Origin: Acanthopleura granulata
Taxonomy: Eukaryota > Mollusca > Polyplacophora > Chitonida > Chitonidae
NCBI GenBank assembly: GCA_016165875.1
Contig: JABBOT010000080.1
Location: forward strand, 36,183,763-36,247,762
Length of the DNA: 64,000 nucleotides
Direction: 5' to 3'
Shown piece after piece: positions 25,549 to 38,000 of the stretch. A program made the translations under genes and the position numbers. The notes below the pieces were generated by a model. It ran no database searches, was not told where the DNA came from, and was given only the letters and a program-made list of their open reading frames with translations. How positions within the stretch are numbered: the stretch's first letter is position 1; every line of letters starts with the position of its first letter.

Positions 25549-26339
25549 ACTTAGGATGGGCACAGTCACGTTCGATAAGTGTATGACGGTGCTAAACTCT
25601 GTCCACAGTCAGTTGAACAACACTGAGGACCGTTGTAACGAGCCTAAACTGCACGTTAATCGAATCAGCTGTTCGAACACCAATCCACTAATGGCATGTT
25701 TTGTAAAGATTAGCCACTACAGTTCGAAAAACAAATCATTAATCAAAATCATCTTTTAGGCATTTTAATGCTTCTATTTTTAGCAATATGAATAGACTTA
25801 GAATGATAATAAGCATGAAGGTTTACGCTTTCCAATCAAGTGTAAACGAGTACGGAAGAACTTACATGATCATGTATGTATGGTTTCCTATTATTTTTAT
25901 TACATTTACCCTTGTATACAATAACTAATCTAATATCCATCTGTTGAAATCTTTGTCTGCATATAAGTATCACAGTTTGCAATTTTGCAATCTTTGATTA
26001 TAATTTGAACATGTGGATTTTTAATTTGCAAGTATTAATTAGTAAACTATTGCTTTAGAATCTAGTATACATGCCATTGTAACTGGGTTTTATGGTCTCC
26101 ATTTTAATGTAAAACATTTAATGACCAAAACATTCAGATGACTGAACTGTACTTGATGCAACAACAAAGAAGAAAAAAATATGTTTTACCGGGGGTAATA
26201 AAATTCAGTCTACGTTTAGATGACATAGGGCACAATTGCAGTGCTGTTCATTTAACATCTCATCTTTCAAAGTAGTTTTACACATTCTGATCTAAGGGCA
26301 TTACTTTGGTTTCTTTTTTTATTATACCCTTACCGTGCC

Positions 26340-27110
26340 ATGCGTTTGTCCAGTTGCCTGACCATACGGCTGCACAGTTGTTTTTCCGTCAGCGCGTCTC
26401 TCTCTACCAACGTCTGCCCGTATTTATCTGTGTACGTCGGTCTCCCCGCATGTCGCTTTGGCCGCTTTTCCACAGACGCACCTCCCTGTTCTAACGCCTG
26501 CCCGTATGTCATACTGTGTTTTTTCTACAGACATGTCCCTATACTAACGCCTGCTCGTACTTTGCCAAGTTGTTTTTCCGAAAACGCATCTTTCTGTATG
26601 CCAGTCTCTACTAATTAAGTGTACCCGAATTTTGTCATGTTGTTTCTTCCCCAGACGCATCTCTGTATGCTAGTCTGTCTGAATGTTTGTGTGGCAGTTT
26701 TACCACAGACACATTCTCTGTGCTCTTGCCTGTCTGCATGTCTTTCTCATCGTTTACCCACAGATGCTGCTCTATGGACACACGTCTGTCCTTATGTCTG
26801 TCTCATAGTTCACAAACAGACGCATCTCTATGAACACATGACTGTCCGTATGTCTTTCTCATTATTTACTCACAGACGTATCTCTGTGAACACACGTCTG
26901 TCCTCATGTCTGTCTCATACATGTAGTTTACAAACAGACGAATCTCCATGAACACACGTCTGTTCGTATGTCTGTCTGGTCGTTTACCCCAGACATACCT
27001 CTATGAACACACGTCTGTCTGGGTATCTGTCTAATTATTTTCACTCACAAGCATCTATCTGTATACACGCCTGTTTTAATACTTGTAGACTATCTGTCTG
27101 TATGTCAGTG
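26340..27110. repeat. Degenerate minisatellite, unit about 56 bp, ~13 copies
   Basis: The landmark cagacgcatctctatgaacac followed by acgtctgtccgtatgtctgtctc recurs at 26473, 26528, 26652, 26705, 26761, 26817, 26873, 26935 and 26990, with spacing mostly 53-57 bp. Two consecutive 56-bp steps (26705-26761-26817-26873) show the true period. Open frames across the array are by-products of the period and not credible genes. Confidence 0.88.
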
Positions 27111-28539
27111 CGTGTAATAATTACGTGTTAAATCATGATTCACAATAATTGCCTGGCTGATATCACTTTTTGTTATGACACGTTTTTAACATGCCAGTGT
27201 GCTTTTATACAGCTCTTGAGGCTCCTAACCCGCATGATTGAGTTACCTGAAACCTTATGAGAATGCTCTGAAAGGGTATTAATCAGTAAAAGACAAAGAT
27301 TTACAACTATATAAACGTAACTCAGGTGTAAAGATGATATCTGTGAAATACACATCACAGTCTGTATCTGGCAATGCGAAGCCACAAAACGAATGCTCTT
27401 AAGCAACAATCCAGTTTCCCTAAAGTAGTCTGCAAATTAGAACAAGGTGATGTCAACATTACGTCAATGGCAAAATGTTTTCCAAAAAGTAATTCCAAAG
27501 TAAAGCTATATATTTTCCCATTCCCGGATTTTTCACCATAAATATAGTTTAATTCAAACGCATGGGGTATGTTTGTTCAGTGTAAGGGGCGTTTATAACT
27601 CTGAAACAATCTGCAAATGTTACTTCAGTCACAAATAATTACTGCGTAATAACTTGGTTTCGTAAGTTAACGTTTATCAATGGTTAACACAACCATTATC
27701 TGTCTCAGCTTGAATCTTATATTCCCGCATTTCACAGTTTGTTGTGCTGTTAATTTGCCAGTGTTGTTAAAAGTTAGCACCTGTAACCGTGGTGTTGATA
27801 GCGTCTGACGGGTGAGAATCATTGTGTAATCACAACCTGCAGGGATAATTCCTCATACGTAAAGAAATCAAACACAGCACTCGAATAACACATATATATA
27901 TGTATCTGAAAATATTGTATGGTTACATCACGATGCAAGTATATACCGAGGCATCCGGTATAATTTGGAAACGGTGATTTAATAATGATATAAAGACCGT
28001 CGCCATGACACATTTGCTCAGTATATCTGTCATGGCCTTACGTCATCTGTAAGGGTTTAGGTGACGTACAGGTAATTAAGACGGCACATATAGATACATG
28101 TACATATACTAGCTCCAGTCATCCGCAAGTAATCTCTAACACGTCATACAACATCAATCAATTCAAATGACATCAATGAGACATTGAATGAATATACATG
28201 TACGACAGCTTCGATTGTCGGACTCACATTTTAACTCGTCTTCTGTTAAGTCCTTTGCAAATGATACGTTCAGTATTGATACATGTGTGTGTTGGTGAGT
28301 TGGTTTCCACCACCATTGCTGGTCACACAAATTAAGTGCAAATTACAGGACCAGTATTTTATTAACTGTGGATGTAGATCTTAGTCGGGCACCAAGCCCA
28401 TTAGGTACCGTTTATGTTTCTGAACTGTGTCTAATAGTTGTAACAGAGTAAACACGATAAGACCAACAATGAGCTGTATTGTTTTACACGAGTAGAGCAA
28501 TCACGGCTCGTCAGTGTCACCGCTTGTGTTGTAACCGAT

Positions 28540-28680
28540 TAGGCTCCTCTGTCACAATCGTACACACAGGCTTCACACGTCACCACCCCAGGGCGAAGCC
28601 CCACCGGTGCCCTGCTGTCACACCCACAAGGGCATTGTCCTGGGCGCCTGTCGCCCCAGTTATTGACTCCCAAGGGGGGC
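28540..28680. other. GC-rich stretch upstream of the second promoter
   Basis: Markedly richer in G+C than the surroundings (for example cagggcgaagccccaccggt, and a run of cgcctgtcgcccca). It lies 300-440 bp upstream of ATG 28981 and could be promoter-proximal. A short open frame across it is not supported as a gene. Confidence 0.35.
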
Positions 28681-28793
28681 TGATTGCACAGTCTCATGTA
28701 GCGACGCCTTCTGTCTTAAGGCAGCGGAAAGAAAGGGCAAGCTGAATAAATAATGGCACTGAGTGGTTAATGAACCGGATTCACTGGATGTCA

Positions 28794-28803
28794 TATATAT
28801 AGG
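28794..28803 (+). promoter_or_regulatory. Candidate TATA element for the short PH-gene transcript
   Basis: tatatatagg about 180 bp before ATG 28981. A similar atatatatat lies at about 28841. The choice is uncertain because AT-rich strings are common here. Confidence 0.3.
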
Positions 28804-28875
28804 GGTATGTAAATGATGCCTTGTATCATAAGTCAAACATATATATATGCAGTTGACGAATCGTTCAGGTCAGAA

Positions 28876-28966
28876 ATGTGCGGAGCGTTCCCATAGCCTT
28901 ATCGAGAGCGGCACGCAATCGATGCCAATCGGTGCTCATCGAACAAGATTCCTGAAGTGCCTATAA
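28876..28966 (+). promoter_or_regulatory. Two short upstream ORFs in the presumed 5' UTR
   Basis: uORF1 is 28876-28896 (six codons and TAG, MCGAFP, same frame as the main start). uORF2 is 28922-28966 (14 codons and TAA, different frame), ending 14 nt before ATG 28981. Both depend on transcription starting upstream of 28876. They could dampen initiation at the main ATG. Confidence 0.4.
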
Positions 28967-28980
28967 TATCTTTCGCCAAG

Positions 28981-29016
28981 ATGGTTCAGTTTGACAACAA
29001 GCTATCTGTATCACCC
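28981..29016 (+). CDS. PH gene short first coding exon (12 codons)
   Basis: Good start context (gccaagATGG), encoding MVQFDNKLSVSP, then donor ccc|gtaagt at 29016/29017 in phase 0. An in-frame TAG upstream (28894-28896) fixes the start. It joins cleanly to the exon at 37113. Confidence 0.75.
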
Positions 29017-32000
29017 GTAAGTATATCTGATTTTAATTACAAGCATAACGTTCAAGGATAGTATAAACTCATTATGTCTGTTTTCTGACCATGCACTCCC
29101 CTCGAATCGATGTACGAATTCATTCTCTGTTTTCAATGTTTCAAAGTCTGTTTGCTGATAAGATGTTAGAGTTGACTCTATACTTTGCTTGAGTTAAGTG
29201 CCTCTGATTCTGTCTAATGGGATATCAACACCACTGTTATACATAAGAATATAAATAATAATTACAATAACCGTGATAATAACTGTGATAATAATTAATG
29301 GAGACAAGTGTACGCGCATAGGCCTATAGTTGTTGTACTTCGTAAAATAGGCCGCTCAAATAATTGATGTTTGTATTGTTCCGATTTTGTTTATGTGATT
29401 TAGAACTCATTCTAGAATATTCACTTTGGTATCTGATACAACGTTAGAAACAGCTTCGTGTATGTAGGCCTACATTGATTTGGGCATTCAAATTTTAACA
29501 TGGGTTGTAAGCTTTAAGCCAGTGGTACTGGAATTAGTTATCGCCCTTAGTGTTACTCACTAGAGATTTATCGCCGCTCGTGCGACCAGCCAGAAAGTTT
29601 TTGGTGGCACGGATGATAGGTGTCTGGTGCAAAAAGGAATGTTTTATGACAACAGAAAGTGATGTGCACTCTCACTTTTACTCGTCCTTTTCCCTGACAA
29701 TGATTAAGTGTAAAATCCGCTAGTCCGGTGAACATTTTAATTCAGAAATTAATAGAACCTTATAAGTTTTCATCATGTTGATGTTGTTGAACATGTCTCG
29801 GATACAAGGCAATGGAAATCGGCCGGTGAGAACAATTTGCTTTCCCTTTATTTAGTGCTATACACATAACACAGCGTTACTCTGTGTTTTATACTTATTT
29901 AGATATAGTTATTTCAACATTAACGTCTTAAATCAGTTGCTGTGGCTTAGAGAAATCATGACGTAAATTAGTCTTACATGAACGTTTTTGGCAGTTGATG
30001 GTTAGTTCTGGTATGCTACAGGTTCGATACTTATGCTTGCCATATTTGGACCACAGTTACTAGCCTGGTAGAGACTAACGTAGTAAAAACGAAGACGTAA
30101 GTGTCATGTTCAGGCGAAATCATGCGAAAATACGGAGGGGTGCCGTTGTGCTATTTATTCGAAGTTTTTAGAAGCTTTAAAAGTCATTTTGCAATCCTTA
30201 AAAATAATTCTTAAAGCTTCGAAAATGACTTTTAAAGCATGAAAAATATTTTGAACGCTGGAAAATTACTTTTAAAGCTTGGAAAATATTTTTAACGCTG
30301 GGAAATTATTTCAAAAGCTTTAAAAACACAGAATAAATTAGCACAATGGCAACCCATACTAATACTTTGTGAAGTCAGGAGAGAGATTCAGTACACTCAT
30401 CTAGAAGTAGTATATGTTCAGCATGTTTGACTTTAGTGGTAGCCCATGAGAATAAATGGTGAATTTGCTTGCATGAAAAAGTGTGAAACAGTGACATTTG
30501 CCATTGGCCCATACTCTAGTGAAATGCTTATAAAGAAATATTTCTGGGAACAGTAATTATTCATTTTGCAGAAATGAATTCTGGGAAAACTTGATTAGTT
30601 ATAGTCCTTAGACATTGCCAGATGTAATTTTGTTGCTCTTTGATACAAATTTTGAATAGGCCTAGAGTAAATTTACCTGTTGCTGCCAAAGCAAACTGCA
30701 TCTTTTTTATGTTTGCATCCTTTTAAGTCTGTAATTGTATTTAAATGGAATAGAGAATGTTGGTACATGAAGTGCTCGTTACCACATTGAACTTTTCTGT
30801 CAGGGTGAATGATCATTGAATATATTGCAGTGAGCCGAATGATCCTTTGATCTGTCTGCCTTATATTATTCCATGTTTGAATGGCACAATGTCAGAAAGC
30901 TGACCTATTTACGGTAGAGTTACTCAAGTGAGTGATTTCTGTCAGCAGTTTTGACCTCAACGTCACCGTCAGATTGAAAATCACTCTCCAATTTCATATA
31001 TGGGTAAGCTGAGGCATGAAATGGTCTGTGTTGAAATATGTAAATGTGCCATTGAAGTCAGCCGCGATGACCTGCTATTGTTTACATGAATTTCAAGCAG
31101 TCCTTGACTGTAAGCATTCAGGCTCTGTGGCCATAACAATGTACACATATGACCATAAGCCACAGATTCGTCTATTTACTATGCTGAAGTCCAGTTAATC
31201 CTCTCAGTTGAAGACTGACAGCTTTAGGCAGCATATCATGTACCTCCAGAGCCTACTGGATAGCACTATTGGAAGTGGAAATTTGAGCATGTACCACATT
31301 CCAGCACAAGGTATGCTCATGTACACTTAAGACCTATATATTGTAAGGTGCATGTTTACATGTTTGTCCTCGTTTTGTTTTCCAGGACTTGCTCAAGCTG
31401 TATGCTGGTGTATGGTTGTTTATAGATGTGGTGCTACACTTGTGCATGTGGTGTAGAACAATTGCCGTTGTGGACATACATGTAATGTACTGATTTATTT
31501 GAAGGCACGAGGAAAAGTACATGCACATTTGCTTCACCAGTTGACTGTGGAACTTGTTTTAACTTCATACTGCATAACTGTTGACAAAATTTGAGTTGCG
31601 ACAGAAATCTTCTTGATTGAAAATTTGGACTGTATGAAATCCTCCGAAGCTAATATTCTTAATTTACTGGTGATAGATGAGGGGAAAAAAGCATATAGTG
31701 CCAGCTGTGTGCCTCCTTGTTTTGAAGGAAGCATCTTCTGTTTCTATCTAAAATTTAAAACTTTATCATTTTTACTTGTTACTCACTTATTGTGCTTTAT
31801 TATTATTATTCTGAGTTCCTTTGAGCCCTAAGAGTGGAAGGCATATAATTGACCAACTTGCGCAAATGTGCATTTGATTTTAACAGGTACTGTCACTGAA
31901 ACGGTTGGTTTGAATTGTCACTTCTTTTGAATGGACAGTTTTTGATTTACGATTTTATTCGAACTGGAAGACATACTTAGCATGTTTGTATCACTGTCCT

Positions 32001-35000
32001 GTTGCTAAGCCCATGGATGACCCCAGGAAGGATGTGTGTTCAGGGTTTAGGTTTATGTACTTACTGATAGGTTAAGCAGTTCATCTGGATGTCTTGTAAT
32101 CCACTTAACTGTCTGACAGCAGCTGTGAGTAGACAATGGGGTCAAAGGGTGTGAACAAGAGATGACCTAGCTGGTTTATAACTCAATTGTCTTTGGTTCT
32201 AGTGTATTTGGTTTATGTATATATATATATATATATATATAATACCACCTAAGGTATCAGACATGCCTGTTTATGAGAGAGGGCTGTGACGACAAACATA
32301 GTGAACATTTTCACAAGCCTACAATTTTTTGTTTTGCCCTGCATTTTTTTAGTGCATAGTATTTAGTATTAAGAACATTGTGGAAAGAATACAAGTAACT
32401 TAGTAAAATCATGTTGCTCCATAATGAGATTTTTTCATCTCCCGTTTAATCCAATGTATCACAGTGCAGGTCAGTTGGTTAAATATTTGTCATAAATGCT
32501 GTTGGTGGTGGAGAAAATACTAGTTTTGAAAGGTGGCAAAAAATTGAAAATTGGTTGGTTCCATAAGACATCTGAAAAGTCTGAAACATCTCCTCTGATC
32601 AAGGGTAGGGAGATAAAACTTATTTTTTTAAGTAGGTTAAGTAATTAAGGTAACATACACTTGGTCACACTTGAGTTGATCAAATATACAAAATAGTTTG
32701 TAACAGGATATTGCTGGGGTGGGGGTGCACTCTGACCAGAACAGGATATAATTACCCTGATGTCACTGAGATAGGGAGTGATCTAGTTGACCAATGGCCA
32801 GTATGGCCTGTCACACCACAGGTGGATCGTCTCAGACCAGGTGAATTGGCAGGCTTCAGGTGACCCATCTGTCATTTGTGTTGTCAGCTGGTCAAGTGTA
32901 TCTGGTCACTCGGGGTGTCCACAGGGGGACAGTAACCGTGACAGTTCTGTGTCAGTATGCCAGTGGTAAGTCAGTTTACAATTGTAACACTTTGTGGATG
33001 GAAATTGGTTAACAGCTTCGCCATGCATTTAGGGTACTGGATTTTAAAATTGAATCAGTAATCTGTTGATTTGAAGGGGTTTTTGTTACTTGGGAAGTTT
33101 ACCAAAGTGTGACTTATTCGGACAAAATATCTACATATACCTATTACTTGTAAATAGTCAGGTGAAAGAGCCAAGGTAAGTGTCAGATAGAGATAGACAC
33201 ATGTCAGTTGATATGTCTGGCTTTTTGTCAGGCTCCTGCACTGGAGTACAACACATTGCCTCCTTTTGTGGTATACATGTAGGGAAAATGTTGAGCAATA
33301 TATGGAATACTCAAGGGTCCAGTGAAAACAAATAGTATCTAAATATTCTCTGTAAGTCATTTGTGAGTGAAATTAAGTTTTTAATCAGAGATGGACGTGC
33401 CAATATTTTATTTATTTATTTGATTGTTTTATGCTGTACTCAAGAATATTTCACTTATATGTGAATACCAGCAATATGGTGGGATAAAACCGGGCAGAGC
33501 TCGCGGGGACACTCACAGCCATCTGTAGGTTGCTGGTAGACCTTTCCACGTACATCTGGAGAGGAACCCAGCATAAGCTGGACTTCAACTCACAGTGACC
33601 GCATTGATGGGAGGCTTCTGGGTCATTATGCTGCACTAGAGCGCAAATCAACTGAGCCACGGAGGCCCATCGATATTTTAAAACTATAATTATAATTAAA
33701 TGTCTTGATTATGTACACATCCTAAGTTTTTGGACCACGTTTTAGAAGCATTTCTTGAAAGGCTTTCAGTAATATTTATTTTAAGGTTGAATAACATAGC
33801 ACAGAATAATATTGAATTGTCATTTAAACTTAATTATAATCTTATTGATAACACATAGCTGGCAGTCAGTATAGGTGTATGTATAGTAGATAGAAATAGC
33901 CTTTAATGGTCCTTGTATGCCTTTATACCCATCTGACTAGGAGTTTTATAATCAAGGAAATGATCCTTGATTATCTAAAATTTTGTGAAACATAATGTTG
34001 AAGTGATGTAGATACACATACCAGTACTCTTCGTTTAGTGTCATCACATTGGCAATTAAGTGCAGATGAGAGGATAACTAGAGCATGGAGGGCTGTCAGA
34101 ACCATTTTAGCAGCAGTGGTCACTGGTTGAAATTCTGTATAAATAGAATATGGGTATTGGTCAGCTGCTAAGTCTTTTCAGTACAAGCACTTTATTACCT
34201 TTGGTTCCATCCCATTAAGCAGACCATGTAAAGGAAATATCAGTAAATCTGGACAGAGCTATACATGTAGGTTAAAGGTCAGCTTTGGTCTCATACTGGT
34301 CGGGAAGTGGAATTTATTAAACCTTACTTCCATGGCCAAGTAATAACCGAGTCTTAGAATAACGCAGCTATTTACACAACTACCACATTTGAAAGCCTGT
34401 AAAATTGTGATTCCTAATAAAGTTACAATTGTTCATTGACCTTTGTGTGACAAAGAAGACCGAAGCAAAACCCACTGGCCCATTTAAGGCTGTGTGGTGT
34501 GTAAAATAGAAAAGCTTGGGAAGAGCACACTTGTAAAGCTGTGCCATTGGCACCATCCATCCAGTGTATGTATGACATCCTATAAATGATAAATACATAT
34601 TCTGTTGACAGAGATGGCACAATATATGAACTTGCCAGCTTGTAGATTTACTATTACATTCATCCTGAATGTGACAGCTGACATTCTTACCGCTGTAACA
34701 CAAGATTGCCAGATCCTCAAAATCATAAGATTCAAAACATCTGACTGCTTGCTGTGGCCTCACTCAGCTGGCACGCTGTGACTAGGCCCTTCACTTCGAT
34801 TATCATTCATTGATTCAAATAGGCTTCATGTTTGAAACCAACTCTTGCTGTTTTGGTTGTGTCTTTAAGTCTATTACAACAGTGTTCATAGTCGGTGGTT
34901 TACTCTGGGCACTCCAGATTCCTCTGCCCATAAAACTTATGGCGAATGGATGAGTGAAAAACTCTTGTGCACAACATTGTTAAAAACTAATAAATCAAGC

Positions 35001-38000
35001 AATTTATATATATATGTTTTCCCCACTCCGGCTGTTTACATAATAGCTGATGTGAGTTATGTGGTGAGATTATAGCTTGAGCACAATACATGTATTCAGG
35101 CTGTTAGCATACTCCACAGTCATGCACTGTGAAGGTGTCCTGTAACCTGTAGTCCAAGTCACTGCAAACACACCGCAATAATATATGTAAATGAGATGCT
35201 GATATATTCCAGTGTAGGTGTCAATTGCTAATGCAGCAGAACGAGTTGTTTCTAGTCAACTGCATGTTTATGTGCTCAGTGTTGGCATTAGTCATTGTTT
35301 TAAAATGTGACCTTTTTTTGAGTGGGTGTGTTTTCCATGTGACCTTTGTTTTGATAACTACATTATTGGCACCTTCTTAGTCATTTTACTTAGGCAGTAA
35401 CAATTTTTTTTTGCAATTGTCACTATTTATTCAGAATATTTGCAACAGATATTTGCTAGAAAACTCTGGAGATTTATTATACATTATAAAAGTCTGAAAA
35501 TCCTAACAAAATATCTTCAAAATAATGGTAAATGTTTTTTCCATTTTAGGTCATTTACATGTCAAAGCGTTATTCACGTTTTATAGATTGAAATGTATTT
35601 GTGTTGTAAGTCATTTGATAACATTTTCATTACCTGTTCTAAATCCTAAAGTTCTGTCTGTTAATCCAACCTTAAAAGTGGTTTTTGGCCATCAACTGAC
35701 CACCAACATACTAATCAGAAGGTCATGTACATGAGTCAGCTCGTCCAGTGGCAGTCCACTGTCTGCGCTCATTGGTGTATTACCATGATCACCTGGAGGC
35801 AGATTACACTGGTTATTGTTAGCCCTAATCGAGGCATGGCTGTATCAATATTTTTGTCACCAGACAAAATCATTGACCCACGACCACCTGATACCCTGCT
35901 CCTGGAACAGTAAGGCATGTATACCTGTGTAGGGCGTTGGCATTGTCACCAGGAAGTAGTTCTTTAACCTTTAGATTTTTAATTTCCCTAATTCCCCAAC
36001 CTTACGTATATGAAAGAGCAACTTTCAATGCAGTTTGTGCACATTTTTAATTTGACTTTTGACACAAAACTACATTGGTTTGATTAGCCATTTTCAGGAT
36101 TTCACAAAAAGTATAATTTTGTGAGCGAACACAGAATAATGCCTTGCTTCAAAAAAGCCTTGCAAGCATTCGAAAAGGTTGAAGAATTACAGGATTGTCA
36201 ACTTTCTTTGATACACAGCTCAGTTTTGTCCTGAGCTGAAAGCTGAGATTCATTTTTTTTTTTTTTTGGTCAGTTGAGCGAGTCCTTTTGAATATTGTTT
36301 TGGACATGAAGCAGTCTTATTATTCAGGTGTGTTTAAGTAAATAATAATTGGTTCAATTTCACAGAATCATCACAAAGTAGTCAGTTGACCTGCCAAGAA
36401 CTTTTTGTCACCTGTGCATGCAGTGATTCTTAGATAACACAGAGTGCCCCATGTACACCACTGTTCAGGTTCAGCCTGTTACCATTGCCCTGATTTTGTT
36501 TCCTATTCCAAACTTGTATTTAGTGGGTTGACCATGAGCGTAGTTGTTATCCTGCCAGCTAGCTGACCAATATTTGCCCGGCTTAGTGTAAGCTTGATTG
36601 AATGGTTTAACTCTGCCCTCTGGATATTGGCACATCTATTCAGATATATCCGCTGTTTTTAGTACGGGTACACATGTACCAGATTTTGTATGTACACAGC
36701 TTTAAACCAATGAACGTGCTTATGCTGGTCTGTTCACCCGCTACACTGGCTTCAGTCTTATCCACTGATACTGCTAGTCACGTGCATGCGCTGTTTTTAC
36801 AAGAACTGCTTTGTATAACGCCAGCATTTAACACTTTTAGGTCTTTTACGGCAGAGCATCACAAGACGCCTGTTGTTTGCAGCTGAAGGGATTTAAATCG
36901 TCTTGTATGTTGTTTTCTGATTGTATTAACTTATTGATTTGAATTCAAATCAGTCTTTTCAGCTCGTTATTATTTTATGTTTTTATGATTTTTAACGATT
37001 GTCATCTCTATGGAAGAATGTTAAATATGTACTTTCACATTAGTTCCTGTTAGTCCTGTTAGTTTAATTTGCCAGAAACCTGATATCCTTTCTGATTTCT
37101 TTCTATTTCCAGAGTTTTGAGGATTCTCTTTGCAACTCCGAAAGAGACTCGATAAAATGTTACATGGAAATTGTGGGTAGTGATATTTCTTCACAGTTCC
37201 GAGGCCTACAGATTGAGGACTCCTCACAAACTATGAATTCCATGGGGCTTCAGGTGGGGTTCAGCTCCAGCAGCCCCTTACAGAACCTCTCTGAACTCTC
37301 CATAATTGAAAACATGTCTGATCTGCTGAAGGGTATTGAGAAGTCAGACTTGGTATTGGCCGATCAGTTGGGCTGGCTGTATCACCAACAGTCTGGATTG
37401 GACCGCTGGTGTGTCATTGCAGACATCATCATGTGCGTCTTTGAGAACAAGGAGTCCAACAAACCCTTGCTGTCCATTTTGTTGCCCGGGGCAGATATCT
37501 ACAGCTCAGACAACTCCTCTTTGATCACTAATTGCACAGGTGTGGTTGGCAAGAGCCTAAGCAACAGGTTCAGGATTACAATTGACTCAAATATTGCTGG
37601 TCAGGAACATACGTTCTTTGCCAAGAATTCAGAGGATCACACAAAATGGCTGAATGCTTTAAAAATGGCATCAAACTTTGAACAAGATTCTCCCCTTTGT
37701 CAGGAAAATTTGGATGCAGGTGTGAAACAAGGGAATGGAAACTGCTTTAGTTCTGAAGAAAACTTCAGTTTTAACCCTTTGATAACAAGTGAGATAGGCA
37801 TGGACATGGAGATAAGCTTGGGTTCACCAGATTCTTTGGATTCTCCAGTGTTGTTCAGCAAAAACAAGCATTTCCATCTGGACCTTCAGAACTCGTGTTC
37901 AGACCTTTCCCTGCAGAGTGAATCTAGCGCAACATCGAAAGAAAGTGGCATTAGTATGTTGGACAGTTCTGATTTCAAGAAGCTTCTGCAGAGAGATTGC

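Larger units (their letters stand above)
22074..28780. other. Intron/intergenic sequence between the two candidate first exons
   Basis: No exon with both splice sites and a supported frame was found. Contains the G14 run at 25535-25548 within a local GC-rich patch (25440-25560), the tandem array at 26340-27110 and a GC-rich stretch at 28540-28680. Confidence 0.5.
29017..37112 (+). other. Intron 1 of the PH gene (8.1 kb)
   Basis: Starts gtaagtat and ends ttctatttccag. It contains a 20-bp tandem array (30171-30320), a (TA)n run (32218-32240) and a full-length SINE (33401-33680). No additional frame-keeping coding exon was found. Confidence 0.7.

Noticed and set aside
26619..26951. 110-codon frame with Cys-rich periodic sequence
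   Set aside because: It is the translation of the ~56-bp tandem array; the periodic residues come from the DNA period.
28479..28745. 88-codon frame in GC-rich sequence
   Set aside because: No recognisable domain; more simply explained as GC-rich promoter-proximal sequence before the exon at 28981.
32888..32965. Possible 78-nt cassette exon in intron 1 (acceptor ttgtgttgtcag, donor cagtg|gtaagt)
   Set aside because: In the required phase it contains an in-frame TAA, so it would truncate the protein. It could only be a poison exon, and nothing else supports it.
34380..34763. 127-codon open frame on the minus strand inside intron 1
   Set aside because: Begins with GTG rather than ATG, shows no domain, and lies within a normal-looking intron of the opposite-strand gene.
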